Shown: in pieces, positions 12,870-45,649 of the stretch | Numbering within the stretch: the first letter of the stretch is position 1 | Layout of the letters: every line of letters starts with the position of its first letter | Source of the DNA: Hofstenia miamia | Taxonomy: Eukaryota; Xenacoelomorpha; Acoela | Assembly (NCBI GenBank): GCA_004352715.1 | Contig: SCFE01000014.1 | Location: 644,088-708,087 of the forward strand | DNA: 64,000 nucleotides | Direction: 5' to 3' | Made by a program: the position numbers and the translations under genes | The notes under the pieces: generated by a model | The model's database searches: none | Told to the model about the DNA's origin: nothing | Seen by the model: the letters and a program-made list of their open reading frames with translations, nothing else

Positions 12870-14260
12870 CTGTTCATCCAAATCTCGGTCAAGAAATTAT
12901 CAATTCTGAGTAATTCATTTAACTCTTCCGTCGATACTGAAATAACTGATGTTGCTGATCAACAAACTGACAGACCTTTATTTTCTGCTTCAAACATGAT
13001 GAACATTCAGCATTCGCTACAACTTAGTCAAAGAAAAACGGTTAAGTTGGCAAAAGAAATAAAGGGCGCAATAAATGATTCACAATCTGGAACAGTAATT
13101 GAACCCAGTTTAAGATACAGATTGAACCAACTGGGTTTAAAGTTAGAAGGGTATTTTACATTGTGTGAGTTGGAATATTGAAAAAGAGCAAGTTAAAAAA
13201 GAGAAGTGAATTCAACAGTTGTTTGCACCAATATCAATGCACTTATTAATACAGTTATTGAAGAAAGAAATTTGGATTCTGATAATGTAATGGTTCGTAT
13301 TGGCATAGATGGAGGAGGTGGTTTCTTTAAAATCACGGTTTCCATCTTTGAGCCTACCAATATGAAAGGCAATAAAGGATTCCAAGACAGTGGAGTGCGT
13401 AAAATTTTTATAATTGGACTTGTTAAAGTAATTCAAGAAAATTATCGCAATTTAAAAGTTCTGTGGATTCAAATAGGTCTTGATAAAATGGAAAAAACTT
13501 TTACAATGGCCAGTGACTTAAAATTAATTAATATTTTAGTTGGAATATCTAGCCATGGGAGTTTCATCCATGCAGTTGGTGTCCAATCTCGAAGGATAAT
13601 TTGGCTGAGTGTGGAATTCCACGTACACTGAACAATCTACAAGATTCTTTTTTATTCTTTGCTGCAGGAAAGAAATCCAGTGAAGCGAAGAAATTTAATA
13701 ACTTAGTTCACCAGTGTCTCCTGCAAGGCGATGCACAGAGAAAAATACTGTAATTTATCCCACCTCCAGAACTACATCTGATGACTGGTGCAGTCCAAAA
13801 GATTTACAAAACAATGGAGGTAAGATGGCCCGAAGCAACTACATGGCTAAAAGAATGTCATGTCGAGAAACAGTCAATATATGGAGAATCCTTTACTGAA
13901 AATGCGGCACGGAGGTTGCTAAAATCAACAGTTATTGAAGACAAGAATTCCACGTAATATGTTGGATTTTGTAAATGCATTTTAGTCGCTTAATATGGTA
14001 GTTACCTCTTGCTTCGGTAATGTTCTTCATGATGGTTACGAAGAAGCAATTAAAGACTTCCAAGACAAATTTTTGGCTTTAAATATCCCAGTCTCGCCCA
14101 AGATTCATACAATATTCCATCATGTACCAGAGTTTTGCAGAATTACAAAAAAATCTAGGATATTACAGTGAGCAGACAAGTGAAAGTGTTCACCATGCGT
14201 TCACTCAACTCCATAATAATTATAAGGTCACTGAACTGCACCCTCACTTTTCCAAAAAAC
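12870..14260 (+). pseudogene. DDE-like core of the CACGGTG-element protein (frameshifted)
   Basis: Pieces in several frames, in order: a linker with LRYRLNQLGLKLEGYF (to 13181); RIGIDGGGGFFKITVSIFE (about 13290-13350); IQENYRNLKVLW; MASDLKLINILVGISSHGS (about 13506-13562); LHLMTGAVQKIYKTM and GESFTENAARRLL (about 13773-13925); then HHVPEFC ... LGYYSEQTSESVHHAF (about 14117-14200). The order of an Asp in a Gly-rich loop, a second Asp before a helix, an LH..(G)...Y.K segment, a G.F..N.AR+L segment and H.PE...SE resembles the RAG1/Transib catalytic core (D, D, E). At least three frame changes and several stops make it non-functional here. The family assignment is inference from recalled motifs. 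Confidence 0.5.
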
Positions 14261-14532
14261 TTTTAAAATGTGTTATTGTTTTTAACAGTCGCAATTTATA
14301 GACACAGTTTGTGTAACTGTTTTTAAGACTTCTTTACGGGCCTACATAAAGTACCTAAATTGCTTCTGTTGTACATTTGCGTTCTTTTACATACCTACAT
14401 AAAGCAGCTAAATTGTTTGTGCTGTATAATTTTATGAAAAATGAAGAAAACGTCATGTATCTAATACAATTTTTTTATTGAGAGAACTGAAATTTATTTT
14501 ATATATTTACTAAACCGTTACTATTATATTGT

Positions 14533-14719
14533 GCGAAATAGTCTCATATGGCCAATCACGTGACCTACTTTTAAGAAAAAGGGCCATAAAAATAGATTGA
14601 ACCGGTCAAATATTTTATTTTTTGCATTTTTTTAATCAGGATGGGACCCAGAATGATACTGCATGGACAAAATCTGTAGTGGATTTTTTTCGTTTTTTTC
14701 TATATATAGACGCACCGTG
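14533..14719 (-). repeat. right TIR of CACGGTG element
   Basis: Reverse complement of the left TIR with few differences, including the same CACGGTG, 12-base gap and A-rich stretch. Confidence 0.85.
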
Positions 14720-14902
14720 CGTAGTGAATTTGTTAATGTATTTTAGTTCAGCATCTGACTCAAATTCAACTAACTCAGTTAATTAGAGCAATCAGAAAAT
14801 CTACTTTTAAGATTATCAAGTTATCTGCGAAAAACTTTATGTAATGTCCAAAAAAGCAAATATATGTATAACAATCAAGTAGTTCAAATAAATAACTATG
14901 TA

Positions 14903-15902
14903 NNNNNNNNNNNNNNNNNNNNNNNNNNNNNNNNNNNNNNNNNNNNNNNNNNNNNNNNNNNNNNNNNNNNNNNNNNNNNNNNNNNNNNNNNNNNNNNNNN
15001 NNNNNNNNNNNNNNNNNNNNNNNNNNNNNNNNNNNNNNNNNNNNNNNNNNNNNNNNNNNNNNNNNNNNNNNNNNNNNNNNNNNNNNNNNNNNNNNNNNNN
15101 NNNNNNNNNNNNNNNNNNNNNNNNNNNNNNNNNNNNNNNNNNNNNNNNNNNNNNNNNNNNNNNNNNNNNNNNNNNNNNNNNNNNNNNNNNNNNNNNNNNN
15201 NNNNNNNNNNNNNNNNNNNNNNNNNNNNNNNNNNNNNNNNNNNNNNNNNNNNNNNNNNNNNNNNNNNNNNNNNNNNNNNNNNNNNNNNNNNNNNNNNNNN
15301 NNNNNNNNNNNNNNNNNNNNNNNNNNNNNNNNNNNNNNNNNNNNNNNNNNNNNNNNNNNNNNNNNNNNNNNNNNNNNNNNNNNNNNNNNNNNNNNNNNNN
15401 NNNNNNNNNNNNNNNNNNNNNNNNNNNNNNNNNNNNNNNNNNNNNNNNNNNNNNNNNNNNNNNNNNNNNNNNNNNNNNNNNNNNNNNNNNNNNNNNNNNN
15501 NNNNNNNNNNNNNNNNNNNNNNNNNNNNNNNNNNNNNNNNNNNNNNNNNNNNNNNNNNNNNNNNNNNNNNNNNNNNNNNNNNNNNNNNNNNNNNNNNNNN
15601 NNNNNNNNNNNNNNNNNNNNNNNNNNNNNNNNNNNNNNNNNNNNNNNNNNNNNNNNNNNNNNNNNNNNNNNNNNNNNNNNNNNNNNNNNNNNNNNNNNNN
15701 NNNNNNNNNNNNNNNNNNNNNNNNNNNNNNNNNNNNNNNNNNNNNNNNNNNNNNNNNNNNNNNNNNNNNNNNNNNNNNNNNNNNNNNNNNNNNNNNNNNN
15801 NNNNNNNNNNNNNNNNNNNNNNNNNNNNNNNNNNNNNNNNNNNNNNNNNNNNNNNNNNNNNNNNNNNNNNNNNNNNNNNNNNNNNNNNNNNNNNNNNNNN
15901 NN
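14903..15902. other. assembly gap, 1000 N
   Basis: Exactly 1000 Ns, a gap of conventional size. The right edge enters (TA)n sequence. ORFs spanning it are meaningless. Confidence 0.99.
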
Positions 15903-17900
15903 ATATATATATACGGTTTTGTGCTCCTAGGAATTCCCAAAAGATGTTCTACAATTTTTCTACATATTAGAATACTTTGCCATATATATACGGGTTTGCC
16001 TAAAAATAATATATATATATACGGTTTATTGGTTTTGTACACAATTGTTCAATCGCACAGCCATGTATTAATAAAAGAAGTTTATTAAGATTAAGATATT
16101 TAAGACTGCAAAAAGTGAAACTCAAGATACAAATATCAAAAGCTACATTACCCGTATTTATATGGTTTAGCAACATAATTAAAATATTTGAAAAACCAAT
16201 TTTCCAAATTTAAAAAAATATTTCATAAATGTGATTAGAGTTGCTTTAAATAAATTAAATGTCCATTATGAACTTAGGCACTTAAAAATAAGCGAATACC
16301 GTATATATATGGTTTATCTTTTTTTTAGATTACATATGTACCAATTTCCAACATATATACATGAAGAACATTGAATTTGTAAAAATTTTGTCACAATATA
16401 CAAAAATGTGATCTTTTATAATATTTTTGTTACCCCCCCCCTTAAGAAAACACTTTTGGCTTCTATGCAATATATAATTCTACACTCTAAACGAATTTTT
16501 TTATAGATGAATAAACAAATAGTGTTCTTTCGGAACAAATGACTATTTTCGATTCCCGCAGTTTAAAATACAATTACTAGATATATCACGACCACATTTC
16601 GGGTGATAACGCAACCGGTCATTACATAGAAAAACTTTTATACAATCAGCATTGGTCACCAAAGACATTAAACAAAACTACCATGGGGTCTCCAGCGAAA
16701 CCACGCAAGCAACGAAAATATTACAATATAAAACCTTCAATCTCACTCCCTGTAATTGGCTTACACAAATAAATTAACCATATTCATTTTTCTAATGTGA
16801 AACTTGGCTTTTGTTTTAAACAAAAAATTATAAAATTAACTTTATTAACTTCAAAACAGGTTATTAACTATATTAAAGTAACCATAAAGTGAAATACGAA
16901 CGTTTTATTAACATAATAACTTTTGAATTAAGTTCTACCTAATCATTTAAAATGATTGATTTCAAACAATGCTTAAATATTAACTGAAAAGTAAACAATA
17001 CCCATTTTCTTTCGTTGACGATCCTTATGGATATATGCGCTGAGGATTTTAATCATCGTCTCGTTGACTCGCGAAGACTCACTGACGATACCTCCGCTAT
17101 TACACATACTAAAACATCACTATCTGTAAATATTGCGAAAACGATAAAACAACTGATATAGAGTATTGCACAATTTAATTACAGTATAATAAACACAATT
17201 TGAAATAACAAAATCAAATTGACAAAACTTCAGCATGATTCATATTTTTACATCTCCATCCAACCACTTGTCTACATTTTTCAAATATCTAAACAGCATG
17301 GGAATTTATTTAAATTCTAGGATAGCCTTTATATATATTCACATAAATAGATGATTACCTATTAGATGTATAAACATGATATCTCATCGCATGAAACCAA
17401 GAACGGGCATCTCCTCGTTCTTCATATCAAAAATGGTTCATCAGATAGTGATTTGTTATGGAATTATGTGCCTAATTATTGCATACCAATCATCGTACAG
17501 CGGTGGTTAGTTGAAACATTAACCTGATTTAGAAATGTATATTCAACGATTATATTATCATTATCCAATCATCAGATTCTTCCTTATTTCTCACTGGCCC
17601 TGAAATCTGATTATAGATCAACTTAAAAACAAATGTCTCAGGATTCTCTGAGCAATATATAAATACTGGAAATCATAAAACACATAATTTCACATCACAA
17701 TTGTTGTATCCATAAATGGTACACAAAAAGCAGAGTTGGTGCATTAATTCTGCACTTTGAGAAAGACCTTTATTTTTTAATATATATATANNNNNNNNNN
17801 NNNNNNNNNNNNCATCACAATTGTTGTATCCATAAATGGTACACAAAAAGCAGAGTTGGTGCATTAATTCTGCACTTTGAGAAAGACCTTTATTTTTTAT

Positions 17901-17937
<37 letters not shown>

Positions 17938-18176
17938 CTAGAAAATGTAAACAAATGGCTGGATGAGGGTTAAGTAAACTATTAAACTATTCAAAGAAAT
18001 GGCATTCGACAGACACAGTCAACCGAAAACTTCAATAATCCGAAAGATAAAAATGCCTGAGACGGGAAAATGATTTGTTCAATACTATAATTAACGACAG
18101 TATTCGATTCTGGGAATTTATTAAGTCTATTAAAAAGATATTGCAACTTAAACAAAATGTATAAAATAGAACAAAT
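15903..18176. other. no recognised gene
   Basis: AT-rich intergenic sequence downstream of the hnRNP U-like gene, with a short poly(C) tract near 16433 and a duplicated segment around a 22-N gap (17693-17898). Confidence 0.5.
17693..17898. repeat. duplicated flank around a 22-N gap (likely artefact)
   Basis: 17693-17778 and 17813-17898 are identical, each starting CATCACAATTGTTGTATCC and ending in TTATTTTTT before (TA)n. Identity plus the N run (17791-17812) between them points to unmerged overlapping contig ends. Confidence 0.85.
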
Positions 18177-18182
18177 TTTATT
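18177..18182 (-). terminator. candidate poly(A) signal of the hnRNP U-like gene
   Basis: First AATAAA on the minus strand downstream of the stop, about 435 nt into the putative 3' UTR. The intervening sequence has no convincing ORF. Confidence 0.35.
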
Positions 18183-18617
18183 TTTACACATTACAAAATT
18201 GAATTGTACAAATTATAACTCACAGCGTACAGTAAAGCAAATCATGCAAAACATTGAAGATTTGTAGAGTATACACTATAAGATTGCGGCTCTTAATAGA
18301 AACTATAAATAGAAAAAACTTTACATGAAAAAATGGTGAATGAAATTGAAAAATATCTAGAAAAAATTGACATGCTCAGGAGACGATGTCTTACACAAAT
18401 AAAAATTTAAAAAACATTACTAATTGTTCATTTGGTGAAACAAATCGAGAAAATTCAAACTAACCAGCAACTAAGTACAAATCTCATTTACAACGATTCA
18501 AATAAAAGCATATAAATATAACATATAAAAACATTAGTCTTAAAACGAAGAAGATAGATAAAGTTCGCAGGCAGAATTATTCAGAAAAAACGTTGTTGTA
18601 GCGAAGTATAATAGCTA

Positions 18618-39860
<21,243 letters not shown>

Positions 39861-40250
39861 AATAAGAAATAAAAAATGCTAAAATAAATAATAACAAACA
39901 GAAAACAGTTATTCGATCATTTCTCCTCGCTATTTGACAATATATTTGTCGCAAATTCATTATATCAAAATAATCAAAATTTATTGTTAAATAATTTCAA
40001 ATAAAATATTAAGATAAATAAAATTATGATTTACAAATGATATCCATATAGATTTGAACGACATCGTTTTTCAAACTTTTTTAAATTGTGCACAAGGACG
40101 GTTTAAAATAAGGGACGAGATAGTACTAAACATTCTAATTCTAACTAAGCAATTATCAGGTATTTCGAATCTTAAGTTTTTGTGGAATCGATATTCGTTT
40201 TTAAGAATCGAATATTGCAGATCAGGGGACTCTGATATATAAACATATTG

Positions 40251-40545
40251 GGCGAAGGTATAGAATAGAGTGCACGCTGACAAAATAAACACGTTTTGCC
40301 TTTTCAGAGAAATTGTTTTCCCGATTTGTATTTATTTCCACATTTTAATTACTGATCAGTAAAACCGAATTTATAGCTAGCATATGATTGCGTTAAATAT
40401 CTACGAATTTGGTTAATTATGTAAAGTTATTGTTCTATATACATTATTTTTTAAGCTTTTTACGTATGTTATTGAATTTCTCATAGTTTTTTACCTTGTA
40501 TTAGTGTTTATTTTATCCGCGTGCACCCTATTCTATACCTTCGCC
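40251..40545. mobile_element. short TIR element (GGCGAAGGTATAG family)
   Basis: Left GGCGAAGGTATAGAATAG and right CTATTCTATACCTTCGCC are exact inverse ends, followed inward by GTGCACGC and AAATAAACAC on both sides. The interior segment near 40300-40400 is repeated outside the element at 40636-40725. No clear target duplication. Confidence 0.7.
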
Positions 40546-41799
40546 AGATATAAAAGCATATTTATGCAAATCTATAATTTTGTTGTCCTTATTTGATATG
40601 TTTAAATTGGAGCTTTTATGCTTTGCAACCGCTTTGCAGTTTCAGAGTTGTTTTCCTGATTTGTATTTTTTAATTACTGATTAGTAAAACCGAATTTATA
40701 GCTTGCATGATCACGTTGCATACATTTTTAATGCATAAATATGCATTCCGCTATTCTTATAAATATATTTTGAATTGTGCGGATGTACAGTATCTCCTGG
40801 GTGCTATTAGCATGGACCTGTCATATGCAATTATTACTGAAAAGTCAATTAAATTTACTCAAAGTGTTATATGCATGAAGTATTTTCATACTTATTGAAC
40901 ATATATATGGGACTCAAAATAGGGCTTTCTATAATTGAAGCATGTAGTGCAAGAACCCATTTTATGCAAATTGATTCAAAATGAGAAATAGCCTTTTTTA
41001 TTTTCCGTTTGTATCTTTTTTATGTAGTGTCGTTTTACGGATTCTTCATAAAGCAATGATCAAAAGCAGAATCATTTCATTTGTTTTGCACCTAACAGCA
41101 TGTAGTACTTCACACAGTTCTAAAGCAATCGATTTGATAATTTTGTCAATTAACGCGTTCTTCAATTACAAATCCTCATATCTCGTTTGATATTTAAATC
41201 TGTTGGTTGCTGTGTTGAAATTATCATTTTATTGTAATGAAACTCATCAAAGAGGCATGCGAGAAATCTAACGTGTGCTTCAATCACTCGAACAGAGACT
41301 ATAATTCGTGATTTATGTTCTTAATGTGAAAATTCTTAACTACAAAAAGATCGATTTAAATTTTCATAAAAATTTAATAAAATATTCTCAATAAATTATG
41401 TACTCAACAAAGCGTATATATTATTTGCTATGATAATACGAGTAAAACATCTTGAATAATCGCAATTAATGTATTTATATTTTTAATCAAAAAATCATAA
41501 TTGCTTAGTAGATTTAATGAAGTATCTCATTTTGAAATTTAAATCTATTCATTCTTCCGTTGTAATTAACATTTGATCACAAAGGTGCAATAGCCTAAAG
41601 AGATTGATTCAATTCAGAGTTAGCCGTCGCGTTAAATAATGTGGGCAATCAAGGGCGCCGCAAGAAACTTCTTAAAGGAGGGGCAAAAAATTTTTTGCAC
41701 GTGTGATATTTTAGAAACCTGTTTTTGTTGAAAAAATATTTTATTTCCAAGCAATTTCTTTTTGAGTAAACGTAATCATTTAAAGAGAGTTTCACATCA

Positions 41800-42760
41800 G
41801 CCGTTACATTAAGGGAACATTTCGGAAGAGGGCAAAGAGTGAGGAATTAGCTTGACGTAAGGACGCATGACTAGACCAATTTAAGTTATCAGCAAGTTGA
41901 ATTCCAAGATGAGTATGCTGAGGGGAAAATTTTACAGGAAGAGGAAGATCCGAAGGGGAGATACAGAAAAGGAAATACCACATGTCCTGCTTGGGCTCGA
42001 GATCATAGGTAATATTGGAGGCAAAAGAACTACCAAAGTTGAAAATCGCGGTGTCATCAGGGTACAGTAGACAGGATGATTTGAGGAGATTGAGGGAGGT
42101 CGTTGATAGCAACAAGGAAGAAGAGAACAGCAAACACGGAACTTTGAGGAGCACCACTAGAGACAAGCAGGGGAAGAAATAGACGATTTTATTTTGACAC
42201 ACTGACGACGATTAGACAGGCAGGACTGGAAGAGTTCGATAAAATCAGCATCAAAGCCAAATGAACGTAATTTGTCAAGAATGATAGAATGAGGGAGCCG
42301 CTCAAAAGCTTTAGAAATGTCCAGAAAGATAAGGCAACCAGGGTCATTACGATCAGTGTGGAAATAGCAGTTTTCGATGAAAGTGAGCAAGTTAGTGATG
42401 GTAGAACGACCAGGAAGGTTACCATGCTGAAAAGCAGAGAAGAGGTGACGAATTTTAGGGAACACATAGCGAAAGACAAGACGCTCAAAGATTATTGGCA
42501 GCCGAGAAAGAATAGCTATTGGACTTGAGAGGAGAGAAGCTGATTGGATTTTAATAGTGGAGAGATCCAAGATGTTTTCCTGCAAGGCGGAAGACGCTTA
42601 GAGGATCAAATGTAGGAGAAGAGATGGATGGAAAGAGTTGAGGAAGTTTCATGGACAACGAAGAATAGGACGTCATCAGGATAGCAAGGACCAGACAACT
42701 TGCAAGACTTAAGCATAGGAGAAATACTAAAATACATTTTAAATTTATTTAAATCAAGTT
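41800..42760 (-). pseudogene. LINE-B copy 2 (reverse transcriptase)
   Basis: Minus-strand ORF 42157-42585 gives a recognisable RT core: AILSRLPIIFERLVFRYVFP, FQHGNLPGRSTITNLLT, HTDRNDPGCLIFLDISKAFERLPHS (catalytic FLDxSKAF) and SFGFDADFIELFQSCLSNRRQCVKI. ORF 41804-42202 continues with SCLLYPDDTAIF (the YADD box as YPDD) and HTHLGIQLADNLNWSSHA. A frame break separates the two. Upstream 42606-42760 repeats LSGPCYPDDVLFFVVHE of copy 1. 5'- and 3'-truncated. Confidence 0.85.
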
Positions 42761-43084
42761 TGCTAAAGTTTACTAAGAACAATTTCACCTTAGGTAAGGA
42801 ATTGATTTAAAATAAACATGTACAGATTTGCAAAAATATACTTTTAGATCTTGGAATTTTTTTAATAATAGTTAATTATTTTATGAATTTAAAGTTTTCT
42901 CTGCTATTCTCCTTAAATATGTACCGCGTGCTACGAATTTGATTAATTATGCAAAGTTATTGGTCTATATACATTATTTTTTAAGCTTTTTACGTATGTT
43001 ATTGCATTTCTAATCGTTTTTTACCTTGTATTAGTGTTTATTTTATCCGCGGGTTCCGTGTGCACCCTATTCTATACCTTTGCC
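42761..43084. mobile_element. right arm of a GGCGAAGGTATAG-family element
   Basis: Ends TCTATACCTTTGCC at 43084 and shares ATTATTTTTTAAGCTTTTTACG and TATTAGTGTTTATTTTATCCGC with 40412-40545. Its inner part (TTGATTTAAAATAAAC...TACCGCGTGC) resembles the TIR of the 43167-44679 element. The left arm is not adjacent; LINE-B copy 2 sits beside it. Confidence 0.6.
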
Positions 43085-43559
43085 AACATTGTTTCTACGC
43101 AACACTGTATATGACGGACACTTAAATTCTAAATTTTACAATATTTTATAGACCTAAACCCTGACCGGCGAACTTGTAGAATAGCGACACGCGTAACACG
43201 CGGACAAAGTAAACACTAATTTAGGGTAAAAAAACAATAGGAAATTCAATAAAATACTCAAAAAGTTTTAAATATAACCGATATAGACCGATAACTTTTC
43301 ATAATTCAGCATATTTGCAGCACGCTGTAACACGCAAAAGCACGCGGTATATATTTAAGCAATATAGCATATAAAACCACGAAGTCATATAATAATAATT
43401 ATCTTTAACTAAAAAATAACAAAATATTGTCGTATAATTAAGCAAATCTATAAACTTTTGGTTTAAATCAAGTTTTGATCTTTAGTAAATTTCTTTATTA
43501 ATGGGAAGGGCTACAGCAATTTTCAGCGAAAACAAATCTCACCGAAAAACACTATTACA

Positions 43560-43790
43560 ATGTAATTATATAAGCGATTATATATTAAAATGATATGAAG
43601 TGTCAAAAACTTTAAATTTATATATATTGGGGTGATGGCTTCGTCAGGCATTCGCTTCAAGCCCTAATCTTTTTCAGAATAGCAATAACACTAAACAACC
43701 TTAGTATGTAATTATATAAGCGATTATATATTAAAATGATATGAAGTGTCAAAAACTTTAAATTTATATATATTGAAAATGGCTTCGTAC
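43560..43790. repeat. tandem duplication, ~150-bp period
   Basis: About 75 bp starting ATGTAATTATATAAGCG and ending TTTATATATATTG occurs at about 43560 and again at about 43708, each followed by ATGGCTTCGT and then a segment with AATAGCAATAACACTAAAC or CTAGCAATAACACTAAAC. Confidence 0.75.
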
Positions 43791-43974
43791 TATATTAAAT
43801 GAAATCTTATTCAGAATCTAGCAATAACACTAAACAAAAATTTGATTATTTTATTAACTAAATAGTAAACAAACCTTAATAAACCTTAGTTTGTAATATA
43901 ATGAAATGAAAATTGTAGTTAATATTACAATTTTGAAAATCCATATTACTATATTAAATTTAATATAACTCTAT

Positions 43975-44284
43975 CAGGGTTTTCGATTACTCGGAATGTT
44001 AAGAACTCGAACTCAAATAAGCCCAAAACTCGATCGGAAGAACTCGAAAGAGAAATCATCAAAATTCGAACTCGATCGAAAATATGGTAAAAATTAAATT
44101 ATTTTAAATTTCAATTTCTTTACCAATCGCAAATAACTATTTTTTAGCTTATTATAACTGTACAATAAATATTTTTAACCAAACAAACTCGGAATTAGAA
44201 GAAAACTCGATCGAACTTGGAATTCTCTTTAAGAAAATACTCGAACTCGGAAAGTAAAAACTCGAACTCGATTTGAAAACCCTG
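43975..44284. mobile_element. 310-bp hAT-type MITE
   Basis: Ends CAGGGTTTTCGA and (inverted) CAGGGTTTTCAAATCGA, flanked by AACTCTAT and AACTGTAT, an 8-bp target duplication with one mismatch. The interior is rich in CTCGAACTCG/GAACTCGATCG words. Non-coding. Confidence 0.85.
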
Positions 44285-44679
44285 AACTGTATTATTATAC
44301 AAATCAATTGTATTTTGCTTGTAAAAGAGCAAAAAACGACACTTGTTATTCCAATAAATTAAGATATTTCACTTAAGATAAAGACTTGATTTAAATCAAG
44401 AGTTTATAGATTTGCTTAAATATACTGTTACATATTGAAATTTTTTAGTTAAAGATTATTTCTACATGACTTCGTGGTTTTATATGCTATATTGCTTAAA
44501 TATATACCGCGTGCTATCGCGTGTTACCGCGTGCTGCAATTATGCTAAATTATGACAAGGTATCTGTATATATCGATTATATTTTTTAAACTTTTTGAGT
44601 ATGTTATTGTATTTCCTATTGTTTTTGACCCTAAATTAGTGTTTACTTTGTCCGCGTGTCGCTATTCTACAAGTTAGCC

Positions 44680-44870
44680 ACCCTAACCCAATTCACTACT
44701 TGACCTTTCTTAAACCTAAACCCTAAATTTTACAATATTTTATAGACCTAAGCCCTAACCCAAGTCACAACTTAACGTTTCTTAAACCTAAACCCTATAA
44801 CCTAAACCTAAAACCTAAATTTTTCAATATTTTATAGACCTAAACCCTAAACAATGAATTTATAACATTT
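44680..44870. repeat. telomere-like CCCTAA-rich satellite units
   Basis: About two and a half units of 75-95 bp with AAACCTAAACCCTA, ATTTTACAATATTTTATAGACC and TAACCCAA(T/G)TCAC. A further piece at 43120-43166 lies on the other side of the inserted element. Confidence 0.7.
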
Positions 44871-45194
44871 GATGACGTAAACTCTTAGCTGGTTATTTGA
44901 CGTCACTTCGGCTTTTAGAAATCAGAGTCTCCTGAACTGCAATAACGCCGGTTTTTTTAGTCATTTTTGCTATAGAAAAATAAAATTTTACCAAGAAATT
45001 ATGGGCGGGATGCTTTACGCTTTAACTTTTTATGACTAAAAAATCTAAATTAAATACCTCACGTTTGCAGTGCATGCCTTCATTTAACTTTGTAGTTTAG
45101 ATCTAACATCTAATAGCAGCAATACACAAGAATTTTTTGTGAAAAAAGCTTTACAAACAATTTTATGCATCGTTGAAGTTTTTGAAAACATTGC

Positions 45195-45285
45195 GCCTGA
45201 TTCACCTTCTGATTCGTAGTGTACGTTAAGCACAGCTGTATGTATGTACAGAAGTTGTGAGTTCAAATCTCAGCAAATCATTATG
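45195..45285 (+). repeat. tRNA-like (SINE?) sequence
   Basis: TGTGAGTTCAAATCTCAGC forms a good T-arm with a B-box (GTTCAAATC). The upstream CTGATTCGTAGTGTACG could serve as an A-box and recurs as CTGATTCGTGGTGTAAG near 45592. No complete cloverleaf. Confidence 0.3.
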
Positions 45286-45649
45286 GCAATAATTATATTG
45301 CAACATTTTTTGATTTTTTAATTCAAGCAGTACAGTATTAGTTAAAGCAATTTATTGCTAAATAAAGAATTACATCATAAACTAAAATTTATAAGTTTAT
45401 AAGTGAGACATTTACTTTAAGGGCGCATATTTAATTAAGTTTTCCGCCCATCGGTAAGATTGCAGCTTTTTTACAAAGATGTTTCATCAAGGGATATACT
45501 CAATGTAGTTCATTTTAGTGTGATAAAAATGCCTGCATTTTATTGAACGGCATTGTCTTGTAGACACTCAATAGTTGCTGAAAATTTACCCTCTGATTCG
45601 TGGTGTAAGATAAAAACTTCTGTACACATGAAAGAAAGAAGAAAGAAAG

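Larger units (their letters stand above)
11974..14719 (+). mobile_element. CACGGTG-ended DNA transposon with 187-bp TIRs
   Basis: Inverted repeats at 11974-12160 and 14533-14719 are about 95% identical; both begin CACGGTGCGTCTATATATAG and end at GACTATTTCGC. The interior encodes a degraded plus-strand protein with a Cys-rich N-terminus followed by a DDE-like core. The left end cuts into a Tc1 element; the right flank is not clearly Tc1, and no target-site duplication is visible (CGCCC left, CGTAG right), so rearrangement after insertion is likely. CACNRTG termini are known from Transib and ProtoRAG elements. Confidence 0.8.
43167..44679. mobile_element. MULE-like element with ~340-bp TIRs, carrying a nested hAT MITE
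   Basis: Left arm 43167-about 43500 begins GGCGAACTTGTAGAATAGCG; right arm about 44340-44679 ends CGCTATTCTACAAGTTAGCC. The arms pair along about 340 bp including GACAAAGTAAACACTAATTT, GCACGCGGTATATATTTAAG and the TTAAGCAAATCTATAAAC word. Flanks ACCCTGACC (43158-43166) and ACCCTAACC (44680-44688) would be a 9-bp target duplication, the Mutator hallmark; the caveat is that the target is itself CCCTAA-rich. The interior has a tandem duplication (43560-43790) and the 310-bp hAT MITE. No transposase. Confidence 0.65.

Noticed and set aside
14837-16088. Three long ORFs of about 370-400 codons spanning 14837-16088
   Set aside because: They consist almost wholly of Ns (1000-N gap); no coding evidence.
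44680-44870. A true telomere end
   Set aside because: Units are irregular and embedded in ordinary sequence on both sides.
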